Below, one piece after another: positions 1 to 7,092 of a stretch of DNA of 64,000 bases. The stretch lies in assembly GCF_016862635.1 (NCBI RefSeq), contig NZ_BONI01000028.1:1-64000 (forward strand). Direction: 5' to 3'. The DNA comes from Catellatospora coxensis. GTDB taxonomy: Bacteria > Actinomycetota > Actinomycetes > Mycobacteriales > Micromonosporaceae. Under the pieces are notes generated by a model, which did not search any database, was not told the DNA's origin, and was given only the letters and a program-made list of their open reading frames with translations. Every line of letters starts with the position of its first letter. The stretch's first letter is position 1. The translations under genes and the position numbers were made by a program.

Positions 1-97
1 ACGCACGAGCGACGTCGCCCGGTCGTGCGAAAGGCGGCGGAACGATCTCAGATTGCCGCATTACCGCTGGTGGCGACCCTCGACAAGGGAACGATGC

Positions 98-113
98 GAC
101 ACATCACAGTGTC
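98..113. promoter_or_regulatory. Candidate operator upstream of sdhCAB
   Basis: The inverted repeat GACAC-N6-GTGTC lies about 95 bp before the sdhC start, in a stretch with no credible gene (1-206). This is the expected place for a regulator site, but the arms are only 5 bp, so chance is possible. I do not recognise the binding protein. Confidence 0.25.
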
Positions 114-206
114 CCGAGTCACATGATCGACATCTTTCGGCGTAACGTGTCCGTGATTGATCCACGCACGTGTTCCCACGACTGCGTATCTCAGGGAGCG
201 ACGAAG

Positions 207-1013
207 ATGACGACGACGGCAACGAGGCCGGCCGGCGCGAAACCGCGCGCCGCGATCGAGGCCAAGACGTTGCGCACCGACCGCTGGTGGCTCGCACCGG
301 TGCTGACGGTCATTGGCCTCACCGCCTGGGTCGCGTACGCGACCTTCCGGGTGTTCATGCAGAAGCTGTACTGGATTGACGCGTACCACTACCTGACGCC
401 GTTCTACTCCCCCTGCGTCTCCCTGGGCTGCGACCCGGCCGCCGCCGAGTTCGGACGGTTCATCCCGGACAACCCGCTGATCCCGTTCGCGGCGCTGTCC
501 CTGCCGTTCCTGCTGCTCTTCCGGCTGACCTGCTACTACTACCGCAAGGCGTACTACCGGTCGTTCTGGCTGTCGCCGCCCGCCTGCGCGGTGCCCGACG
601 GCCACAAGAAGTACTCCGGCGAGACCCGCTTCCCGCTGATCTTCCAGAACGCGCACCGGTACGCCTTCTACGCCGCCGTGCTGATCTCGCTCATCAACAC
701 CTGGGACGCCGTGCTGGCCATGCACTCGCCGACCGGCTTCGGGTTCGGCCTGGGCAACGTGATCCTGTGGATCAACGTGATCATGCTGTGGGCGTACACC
801 GCCTCCTGCCACTCCTGCCGGCACATCATCGGCGGCCGCCTCAAGCACTTCTCCAAGCACCCGGTGCGCTACGCGCTCTGGGGCTGGGTGTCCAAGCTGA
901 ACGCCCGGCACATGGGCCTGGCCTGGATCACGCTGGCGACGCTGGCCCTCACCGACTTCTACATCATGGGTCTCGCCGCCGGCTGGTGGAACGACCTGCG
1001 GTTCATCGGCTGA
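207..1013 (+). CDS. sdhC: Succinate dehydrogenase membrane anchor subunit (Sdh1 type)
   Basis: Predicted membrane subunit (268 aa) that anchors the succinate:quinone oxidoreductase and passes electrons to quinone. Five hydrophobic segments are visible near residues 29-53, 92-115, 148-170, 183-206 and 236-260. A His/Cys-rich stretch (CHSCRH) follows the fourth. Length and gene order (anchor, flavoprotein, Fe-S) match the mycobacterial Sdh1 operon (Rv0249c-Rv0247c), which has a single large anchor instead of separate SdhC and SdhD. The ATG at 207 is chosen because AGGGAG lies 8 nt upstream. An in-frame ATG at 123 would add 28 residues without an SD. First gene of a three-gene operon. Confidence 0.88.
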   Translation: MTTTATRPAGAKPRAAIEAKTLRTDRWWLAPVLTVIGLTAWVAYATFRVFMQKLYWIDAYHYLTPFYSPCVSLGCDPAAAEFGRFIPDNPLIPFAALSLPFLLLFRLTCYYYRKAYYRSFWLSPPACAVPDGHKKYSGETRFPLIFQNAHRYAFYAAVLISLINTWDAVLAMHSPTGFGFGLGNVILWINVIMLWAYTASCHSCRHIIGGRLKHFSKHPVRYALWGWVSKLNARHMGLAWITLATLALTDFYIMGLAAGWWNDLRFIG

Positions 1014-1032
1014 GCCGGGATAGGTGGCACAA

Positions 1033-2916
1033 ATGATCAACATCGAGAAGCACTGGTACGACGTCGTCGTGATCGGCGCCGGCGGCGCGGGTCTGCGCGC
1101 CGCGATCGAGGCCCGGCTGGCCGGCAAGAAGGTCGCCATCATCTCGAAGTCGCTGTTCGGCAAGGCCCACACGGTCATGGCCGAGGGCGGCGCGGCCGCC
1201 GCGATGGGCAACGTCAACCCGAACGACAACTGGATGGTCCACTTCCGCGACACCATGCGCGGCGGCAAGTTCCTCAACAACTACCGGATGGCCGAGCTGC
1301 ACGCCAAGGAGGCGCCGGAGCGGATCTGGGAGCTGGAGACGTACGGCGCGCTCTTCGACCGGACCAAGGACGGCAAGATCTCGCAGCGCAACTTCGGCGG
1401 CCACGAGTACCCGCGCCTGGCCCACGTCGGCGACCGCACCGGCCTGGAGCTGATCCGCACCCTGCAGCAGAAGATCGTCTCGCTGCAGCAGGAGGACAAG
1501 GCCCAGCACGGCGCGTACGACGCCCGCCTGCGGGTCTTCGCCGAATGCACCATCACCGAGCTGCTGCTCGACGAGACCGGCGGCCAGAAGCGCATCGCCG
1601 GCGCGTTCGGCTACCACCGCGAGTCCGGCGAGTTCGTGCTGTTCGAGGCACCCGCCGTGGTGCTGGCCACCGGCGGCGTCGGCCGCTCCTACAAGGTCAC
1701 CTCGAACTCGTGGGAGTACACCGGTGACGGCCACGCGCTGGCCCTGCGGGCCGGGGCGAAGCTGATCAACATGGAGTTCCTGCAGTTCCACCCGACCGGC
1801 ATGGTGTGGCCGCCGTCGGTGCGGGGCATCCTGGTCACCGAGTCGGTCCGCGGCGACGGCGGCATCCTCAAGAACTCCGAGGGCAAGCGCTTCATGTTCG
1901 AGTACGTCCCGGACGTGTTCCGCAAGCAGTACGCGGAGACGCCCGAGGAGGCCGACCGCTGGTACACCGACCCGGACAACAACCGGCGTCCCCCCGAGCT
2001 GCTGCCCCGCGACGAGGTGGCCCGCGCCATCAACTCCGAGGTCAAGGCCGGTCGCGGCACCAAGGCCGGCGGCGTCTACCTCGACATCGCCTCGCGCCGC
2101 CCCGCCGCCGAGATCCTCAAAAAGCTGCCGTCGATGTACCACCAGTTCAAGGAGCTGGCCGACGTCGACATCACCGCGCAGCCGATGGAGGTCGGCCCGA
2201 CCTGCCACTACGTGATGGGCGGCGTCGAAGTCGACCCGGACACCGCGTCCGCGGGCGTGCTGGGCCTCTACGCGGCCGGCGAGGTGTCCGGCGGCATGCA
2301 CGGCTCCAACCGCCTCGGCGGCAACTCCCTGTCCGACCTGCTGGTCTTCGGCAAGCGCGCGGGCGAGTACGCGGCGAGCTACACCGACACCCTCGCCAAG
2401 CGGCCCAAGGTGAACGACAAGCAGGTCGCCGTGGCGGTCGAGGAGGCGCTGACCCCGCTGGCCCGCGACGGCGGCGAGAACCCGTACACCCTGCAGAGTG
2501 ACCTTCAGGACGTCATGGGCGACCTGGTCGGCATCATCCGCCGCAAGGGCGAGCTGCAGGAGTCGCTGTCCCGCCTGTCCGAGCTGAGGGAGCGCATCCG
2601 CAAGGTCGGCGCGACCGGCGGCCGCCGCTACAACCCGGGCTGGCACCTCGCCCTCGACCTGCGCAACATGCTGGTCGTGTCGGAGTGCACGGCGAAGGCG
2701 GCGCTGGAGCGCGAGGAGTCGCGCGGCGGCCACACCCGCGAGGACTTCCCGAAGATGGACTCGAAGTGGCGTCAGGTCAACCTGGTCTGCGCGCTCACCC
2801 CCACCGGCGAGGTGGACCTGACCCACCAGCCGATCCCCACGATGACCCCCGACCTGCTCGCCCTGTTCGACAAGTCCGAGCTGGCCAAGTACATGACCGA
2901 CAAGGAGCTGTCATGA
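1033..2916 (+). CDS. sdhA: Succinate dehydrogenase flavoprotein subunit
   Basis: Oxidises succinate to fumarate on FAD and hands electrons to the Fe-S subunit. 627 aa. An N-terminal dinucleotide-binding motif (VVIGAGGAGLRAA) sits near residue 11. The AHTVMAEGG stretch carries the His expected to hold FAD covalently. HPTGM, the RGDGG loop and GPTCHYVMGG form the active-site regions, and the C-terminal SNRLGGNSLSD motif is intact. The ATG at 1033 fits the family N-terminus and has AGG 8 nt upstream; a GTG at 1024 would add three residues. The stop codon overlaps the ATG of a 24-residue mini-ORF (2913) that leads into sdhB. Confidence 0.95.
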   Translation: MINIEKHWYDVVVIGAGGAGLRAAIEARLAGKKVAIISKSLFGKAHTVMAEGGAAAAMGNVNPNDNWMVHFRDTMRGGKFLNNYRMAELHAKEAPERIWELETYGALFDRTKDGKISQRNFGGHEYPRLAHVGDRTGLELIRTLQQKIVSLQQEDKAQHGAYDARLRVFAECTITELLLDETGGQKRIAGAFGYHRESGEFVLFEAPAVVLATGGVGRSYKVTSNSWEYTGDGHALALRAGAKLINMEFLQFHPTGMVWPPSVRGILVTESVRGDGGILKNSEGKRFMFEYVPDVFRKQYAETPEEADRWYTDPDNNRRPPELLPRDEVARAINSEVKAGRGTKAGGVYLDIASRRPAAEILKKLPSMYHQFKELADVDITAQPMEVGPTCHYVMGGVEVDPDTASAGVLGLYAAGEVSGGMHGSNRLGGNSLSDLLVFGKRAGEYAASYTDTLAKRPKVNDKQVAVAVEEALTPLARDGGENPYTLQSDLQDVMGDLVGIIRRKGELQESLSRLSELRERIRKVGATGGRRYNPGWHLALDLRNMLVVSECTAKAALEREESRGGHTREDFPKMDSKWRQVNLVCALTPTGEVDLTHQPIPTMTPDLLALFDKSELAKYMTDKELS

Positions 2917-2987
2917 GTGAGCGGAGCGAACTCATCATGTCGAACGCCCGTCATGACGGAGCCGAGCGCAGCGAGGTGAGGGCATGA
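2913..2987 (+). CDS. Coupled mini-ORF between sdhA and sdhB (24 aa)
   Basis: Starts by ATGA overlap with the sdhA stop and ends by ATGA overlap with the sdhB start, so ribosomes could be relayed across the 67-bp gap. The peptide begins MSERSE and ends SEVRA, and both ends are encoded by GAGCGNAGCGAG-type repeats. A very similar mini-ORF precedes the ferredoxin reductase gene at 32.3 kb. It may be a translation bridge rather than a functional peptide, or simply spacer. No family is recognised. Confidence 0.35.
   Translation: MSERSELIMSNARHDGAERSEVRA
2918..2987 (+). repeat. GAGCGNAGCGAG-type repeats at the sdhA-sdhB junction
   Basis: Two copies (GAGCGGAGCGAAC at 2919 and GAGCGCAGCGAGG at 2965) fill the junction. 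The second places GAGGTGAGGGC directly before the sdhB ATG, so the repeat supplies its ribosome binding site. Related copies occur at 22414 (xseA/xseB) and twice at 32264-32373. Confidence 0.6.
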
Positions 2988-3979
2988 CCGTCCGGCAATT
3001 CAAGGTGTGGCGCGGCGACGCGGCGGGCGGCCAGCTCAACGACTACAAGGTCGAGGTCAACGAGGGTGAGGTCGTGCTCGACGTCATCCACCGGCTCCAG
3101 GCCACCCAGGAACCCGACCTGGCCTGCCGCTGGAACTGCAAGGCCGGCAAGTGCGGGTCCTGCTCGATGGAGATCAACGGCATGCCCCGCCTCGGGTGCA
3201 TGACCCGGATGTCCACCTTCGAGGAGGACGAGACCATCACGGTCACCCCGCTACGGACCTTCCCGGTCATCCGCGACCTGGTCACCGACGTGTCCTTCAA
3301 CTACCAGAAGGCACAGGAGATGCCCGCGTTCGCGCCGCCCGCCGACGTGGCGCCCGGCGAGTACCGGATGCAGCAGATCGACGTGGAGCGCTCGCAGGAG
3401 TTCCGCAAGTGCATCGAGTGCTTCCTGTGCCAGAACACCTGCCACGTCGTACGCGACCACGACGAGAACAAGCCGGCCTTCTCCGGCCCGCGCCTGTTCA
3501 TCCGCGCCGCCGAGCTGGACATGCACCCGCTCGACGCCCGCCACGACCGCAAGGAGATCGCGCAGCAGTCCCAGGGCCTGGGCTACTGCAACATCACCAA
3601 GTGCTGCACCGAGGTCTGCCCCGAACACATCAAGATCACCGACAACGCCATCATCCCCATGAAGGAACGGGTCGTGGATCGCCGCTATGATCCGCTGGTG
3701 GTATTCGGACGCAAAATTCTCCGCCGTGACCAGCTGGCCGCCACCGCGCCCGCCGGCCCCACCGTGCACGCCGGCCCCGTGACGGTCGCCGACGGCCAGG
3801 CCCCGGTCGACTTCGGCCGCGAGCTCACGCCGCCCCAGCCCGCCGAGGTAAACCCCTCCGGCCACGTGAACCTGAACGAAATGCTCTCCGACCGAGCGGC
3901 CGCGGCCTCCCCCTTCGGCGACGACATCACCTTCCCGGTAAACCCGAACTCCCTGAACTACTACCACCCCGAGCGCTAA
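2984..3979 (+). CDS. sdhB: Succinate dehydrogenase iron-sulfur subunit with long C-terminal extension
   Basis: Electron-transfer subunit, 331 aa. The [2Fe-2S] ferredoxin-like domain shows CRWNCKAGKCGSC near residues 47-59. The C-terminal ferredoxin domain shows CIECFLCQNTC near 138-148 and CNITKCCTEVCP near 204-215 for the [4Fe-4S] and [3Fe-4S] clusters. Mycobacterial Sdh1 B subunits are about 250 aa; this protein carries about 80 extra residues after the last cluster, Pro/Ala-rich and ending NYYHPER, of unknown use. The ATG at 2984 has GAGGTGAGG just upstream, supplied by a repeat. It is the last gene of the operon. Confidence 0.93.
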   Translation: MTVRQFKVWRGDAAGGQLNDYKVEVNEGEVVLDVIHRLQATQEPDLACRWNCKAGKCGSCSMEINGMPRLGCMTRMSTFEEDETITVTPLRTFPVIRDLVTDVSFNYQKAQEMPAFAPPADVAPGEYRMQQIDVERSQEFRKCIECFLCQNTCHVVRDHDENKPAFSGPRLFIRAAELDMHPLDARHDRKEIAQQSQGLGYCNITKCCTEVCPEHIKITDNAIIPMKERVVDRRYDPLVVFGRKILRRDQLAATAPAGPTVHAGPVTVADGQAPVDFGRELTPPQPAEVNPSGHVNLNEMLSDRAAAASPFGDDITFPVNPNSLNYYHPER

Positions 3980-4006
3980 CCCCGCCCGACCCGGCCCCAC
4001 CACGCA

Positions 4007-4097
4007 CAAGATCGCGACGATCTTGCGTGGACTGTGGGTATGACACGCGCAAAGCGGTCATATCCTCAACAGTTCACGCAAGATCGTCGCGATCTTG
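4007..4097 (-). repeat. 91-bp palindromic repeat, family A, copy 1
   Basis: Bounded by CAAGATCGCGACGATCTTG and its reverse complement, each end itself nearly palindromic. The whole element can fold into one long hairpin with imperfect arms of about 38 bp. It is almost the exact reverse complement of copy 2 at 5054-5144, so the two copies flank the AbiEi/DUF559 gene as inverted repeats. Strand is given relative to copy 2. No transposase gene is visible. Confidence 0.85.
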
Positions 4098-4135
4098 GTT
4101 TGGGGGCTGTAGCACAGGGGCGGGGTGGGTGGGGG

Positions 4136-4162
4136 TTGTCCACAAGGAGGGGGTTGTCCACA
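4136..4162 (+). promoter_or_regulatory. Two direct DnaA-box-like 9-mers
   Basis: TTGTCCACA occurs at 4136-4144 and again at 4154-4162, same orientation, 18 bp start to start. This 9-mer is the DnaA box preferred in Streptomyces and relatives. The boxes lie in a G-rich stretch between repeat copy 1 and the AbiEi/DUF559 gene. No dnaA, dnaN or AT-rich unwinding region is near, so this is not oriC. It could titrate DnaA or make the next gene respond to DnaA. Confidence 0.5.
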
Positions 4163-4207
4163 GGGGTGGGGTGTGGGCGGTGGAGTTGAGGGTGGGGTGG
4201 GCGCAAT

Positions 4208-5047
4208 GTGCGGGGCATGGTTGTGCCTGGGACGTTGCGGAAGTTGGGGGCGGCGGGAGTGTCGGTGGAGGCGGTGCGAGCCGCTTGTCGCCGTGGTGAT
4301 CTGAGCCGGGTCTGGCGGGGGGTCTATGCGCTCGACACGGATGAGATCAGCCGGGTGCAGGCGCTGTTCGCGCTGCTCCCCGAGGGGGCTCGGTTGTCCG
4401 GACCCACCGCCGCGAGTTGGTACGGCTTCGGGGTGTCGCCTTCGCCGCTGATCCACGTGACGGTGCCGCAGGGCAGTCCTCACCCGAGACTTGCGGGAGT
4501 GCGGTCCGGCGAGTCGGCCCTCCCGCTCCCCGCGCCGGTGTGGCTGCACGGCGTTCCAATGCTGCCGCCGGAACGCGTCGCGGTGACCCTGACCCGCGTC
4601 GTACGCCGCATCGACGCCCTACCGATCCTGGACGCCGCACTGCGCGCCGATGCCGTCACCCCGGACCTGCTCACGGCCGAGCTGATCACCCACGGCGGCC
4701 TCCCCGGCGTCTGCCAGGCCCGCGAACTGGTCCCCCTTGCCGACGCCCGCGCCGAGTGCCGCCAGGAAAGCCAGCTCCGCCTTATCGTCATCGACGGCGG
4801 ACTCCCCCACCCCGAACCCCAGTTACAGGTCGGCTACTTCCGCCTCGACCTGGGCTACGAGGAACGCAAGGTCGGCCTCGAATACGACGGCTCCTCCCAC
4901 CTCACCCGCGACCGCATCCGCCACGACCGCCACCGCGGCAACTGGCTCGCCACCCAAGGCTGGCGCATGCGCCACTTCACCGACACCGACCTCTACCGCC
5001 ACCCCACCCGAATCCTCACCACCCTCCGCCCCCTCCTAACCCCCTGA
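4208..5047 (+). CDS. AbiEi-like winged-helix plus DUF559 (Vsr/PD-(D/E)XK fold) protein
   Basis: 279 aa. The N-terminal third (AACRRGDLSRVWRGVYAL) resembles the winged-helix domain of AbiEi-type type IV antitoxins. The C-terminus fits the DUF559 nuclease fold: RLDLGYEERKVGLEYDG near residues 212-228 gives the acidic D...E core, followed by H...R..R and GWRMRHFTDTDLY. Such fusions are common, often multicopy, in actinobacterial genomes and are uncharacterised as far as I know. No AbiEii toxin partner adjoins it. The gene sits between inverted copies of repeat family A, with two DnaA-box-like 9-mers upstream. The start is uncertain: GTG 4208, or ATG 4217. Confidence 0.8.
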   Translation: MRGMVVPGTLRKLGAAGVSVEAVRAACRRGDLSRVWRGVYALDTDEISRVQALFALLPEGARLSGPTAASWYGFGVSPSPLIHVTVPQGSPHPRLAGVRSGESALPLPAPVWLHGVPMLPPERVAVTLTRVVRRIDALPILDAALRADAVTPDLLTAELITHGGLPGVCQARELVPLADARAECRQESQLRLIVIDGGLPHPEPQLQVGYFRLDLGYEERKVGLEYDGSSHLTRDRIRHDRHRGNWLATQGWRMRHFTDTDLYRHPTRILTTLRPLLTP

Positions 5048-5053
5048 CCCACG

Positions 5054-5144
5054 CAAGATCGCGACGATCTTGCGTGAACTGTTGAGGATATGACCGCTTT
5101 ACCCGTGTCATACCCACAGTCCAAGCAAGATCGTCGCGATCTTG
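5054..5144 (+). repeat. 91-bp palindromic repeat, family A, copy 2
   Basis: Intact copy starting 6 bp after the DUF559 gene stop and ending 15 bp before the convergent substrate-binding-protein stop. Ends are CAAGATCGCGACGATCTTG and its complement; the core holds GTGAACTGTTG and CCCACAGTCC. It can form a long stem and might act as a two-way terminator here, but other copies lie in non-terminator positions. Confidence 0.85.
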
Positions 5145-5159
5145 GGGGCGCGGGGGGGG

Positions 5160-6095
5160 TTACTTCAGGTGGGTGGTTAGGTCGTCGAGGATTTTGTTGG
5201 CGGCGGTTATGCCGATGCCGGTCATCCAGGTTTCGTCGGCTACGACCTGGGTCTTGCCGGCCTTGACTGCGCTCAGGGTGGACCAGAGGGGGCCGGCGGT
5301 GATCTTCGTCTGCTCGGCGGCGGACTTCTCGCCGTAGGCGGCGATGAAGATGAAGTCGCCGTCGACCTCGGTGAGGCGTTCGGCGCTGACCTTGTCGAAG
5401 CGCTTGTCGTCCTTGGCGGACAGCAGCTGGCGGTCGGGGCGGGCGAGGCCGGTGTCGCCCAGGACGATGCCGGAGAAGGAGTCGGGGCCGTAGATGCGGA
5501 TGTGATCGGGCATGAAGCGGACCAGGGAGATCTTCAGGGTGGCGGCGTTGGGGATGGCTGCGCCGACCTCCTTGGCGCGCTTCTCGTACGCCGCGAGGAG
5601 GTCCTCGGCCTGCTGTTCCTTGCCCAGCGCCGTGCCGTCGAGCAGGAAGTTGGCCTTCCAGGTCTTGCCGACGTTCTCGGTGAAGACGGTGGGGGCGATC
5701 TTCGAGAGTTCGGCGTAGAACTTCTCCTGGCGGAACTTGGAGCCGAGGATCAGGTCGGGCTTGAGCGCGGCGATGCCCTCGAGGTCGGGCTCGTCGAGCA
5801 CGCCGACCTCCTTGATGCCGTCGGTCGCGCCGGCGCCGAAGTACGTCGGCCAGCCGGTGAGCTCCCCTGCGCGGGCCGCGCCGACCGGCTTGACGCCCAG
5901 CGTGAGTGCGGTGTCGACCTTGTCGGTGTCGAGTACGACAACGCGCTTCGGTGCGGCCGGGACCTTGGTGGTGCCCATCGCGTGGGTGACCTCGACGGTG
6001 GCCGCGCCGTCGCCGGCGTTCTCCTTCGCGGAGCCGCAGCCCGCGAGCGCGAGCCCGGCGGCGACGGCCGCCACGAGAACAAGACGCCTCTTCAC
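5160..6095 (-). CDS. Iron-siderophore ABC transporter substrate-binding lipoprotein
   Basis: 311-aa cluster A/FecB-like periplasmic-binding protein that would capture a ferric siderophore for the adjoining permease and ATPase. It has an N-terminal lipoprotein signal with lipobox LAGC (Cys about residue 20). KRVVVLDTDKVDTALTLG and ALKPDLILGSKF are the usual first and second lobe segments of the family. GTG 6095 is chosen because GGAAG lies about 7 nt upstream and it gives a clean signal peptide. It lies downstream of the ATPase gene, separated by repeat copy 3, so it may have its own promoter. The siderophore cannot be read from sequence. Confidence 0.88.
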   Translation of the reverse strand: MKRRLVLVAAVAAGLALAGCGSAKENAGDGAATVEVTHAMGTTKVPAAPKRVVVLDTDKVDTALTLGVKPVGAARAGELTGWPTYFGAGATDGIKEVGVLDEPDLEGIAALKPDLILGSKFRQEKFYAELSKIAPTVFTENVGKTWKANFLLDGTALGKEQQAEDLLAAYEKRAKEVGAAIPNAATLKISLVRFMPDHIRIYGPDSFSGIVLGDTGLARPDRQLLSAKDDKRFDKVSAERLTEVDGDFIFIAAYGEKSAAEQTKITAGPLWSTLSAVKAGKTQVVADETWMTGIGITAANKILDDLTTHLK

Positions 6096-6166
6096 AGCGC
6101 CACTTCCTTCCTGTATCTCAATACACCCCGCCGCTAGCTCCACGACGGAGTCCTCCCGGCTCACGC

Positions 6167-6250
6167 CGAGATCATGACGATCTTGCGCGGACTGTTGGCG
6201 AGATGTCCGCTTGGCGCGTGTCGTACCCACAGTTCGCGCAAGATCGTCGG
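6167..6250 (+). repeat. Palindromic repeat, family A, copy 3 (right end degenerate)
   Basis: Matches copy 2 over GACGATCTTGCG, GGACTGTTGG, CGTGTCGTACCCACAG and CGCAAGATCGTCG. The outermost right arm is lost where it meets the end of the ATPase gene at 6256. It lies upstream of the substrate-binding protein, between genes read in the same direction. Confidence 0.75.
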
Positions 6251-6255
6251 GGTGG

Positions 6256-7092
6256 TCAGGGGTTGGGGATGACGAGGGGGGTGGCGGTGAGGGGGCAGGG
6301 GATGACGGTGCAGGCGAGGGCGAAGACTTCGGTGATCAGGGGGGCGGTGATGACGTCGGCGGGTGGGCCTGAGGCGACGATTCGGCCGTGCTTCATGGCG
6401 ATCACGTGGTCGGCGTAGCGGGCGGCCTGGTTCAGCTCGTGCAGGACCGCCACCACCGTGCGGCCGCCCTGCTGGAGGCGGCGCATCAGGCGGAGCACCT
6501 CGACCTGGTGGGCGACGTCCAGGAAGGTCGTCGGCTCGTCGAGCAGGAGCGCCTCGGTCTGCTGGGCGAGGGCCATGGCGATCCAGACGCGCTGGCGCTG
6601 GCCGCCCGACAGCGCCTCGACCGGGCGGTCGGCGAGTTCGGTGATGTCCGCGTCGGCCAGCGCCGCCTGGACGGCCTCCTGGTCGGCCGGGGACCACTGC
6701 TGCCACCAGCGCTGGTGCGGCTGGCGGCCGCGGGCGACCAGGTCGGCGACGGTGACGCCCTCGGGCACCAGCGGCGACTGCGGCAGCACGCCGAGGCGCT
6801 GGGCGACCCGGCGCGGCGGGAGCTCGTGCAGCAGTTCGCCGTCGAGCAGCACACTGCCGCCCCGCGGCTTGAGCAGCCGGCCGAGGGTCCTCAGCAGCGT
6901 CGACTTGCCGCACGCGTTCGGCCCGATGATGACCGTGAGCTGCCCGCTCGGGATGTCCACGGACAGCCCGTCGATCACGGTGCGGTCGTCGTACCCGACG
7001 ACGAGATCCTGCCCGGCGAGCCTCAGCGCCGCCTCCCGCCGTGCGGGGCTCGTCTCGGCGACACCGGTCGAAGGTGCACTGGCGGGCTTCAT
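6256..7092 (-). CDS. Iron-siderophore ABC transporter ATP-binding protein
   Basis: 278-aa FecE/FepC-type ATPase that drives ferric-siderophore import. Walker A is GPNACGKST, the signature LSGGQRQRV, Walker B ALLLDEPTTFLD, and the switch His is in VLHEL. The ATG at 7092 overlaps the upstream permease stop (ATGA) and has AGGAGG 6 nt upstream, so it is translationally coupled. Third cistron of the fecD-fecC-ATPase run. Confidence 0.93.
   Translation of the reverse strand: MKPASAPSTGVAETSPARREAALRLAGQDLVVGYDDRTVIDGLSVDIPSGQLTVIIGPNACGKSTLLRTLGRLLKPRGGSVLLDGELLHELPPRRVAQRLGVLPQSPLVPEGVTVADLVARGRQPHQRWWQQWSPADQEAVQAALADADITELADRPVEALSGGQRQRVWIAMALAQQTEALLLDEPTTFLDVAHQVEVLRLMRRLQQGGRTVVAVLHELNQAARYADHVIAMKHGRIVASGPPADVITAPLITEVFALACTVIPCPLTATPLVIPNP

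Noticed and set aside
1003-2826. 607-codon open frame on the minus strand opposite sdhA
   Set aside because: Mirror frame of a well-supported gene; composition is low-complexity Arg/Gly/Val with no family motif. High GC makes such frames common.
4136-4162. Chromosome origin
   Set aside because: Only two DnaA-type boxes, no AT-rich region and no dnaA/dnaN/gyrB neighbours.
4007-6250. CRISPR array or transposon ends
   Set aside because: Repeats are far apart, palindromic and in both orientations, without regular spacers; no transposase ORF or target duplication could be recognised.
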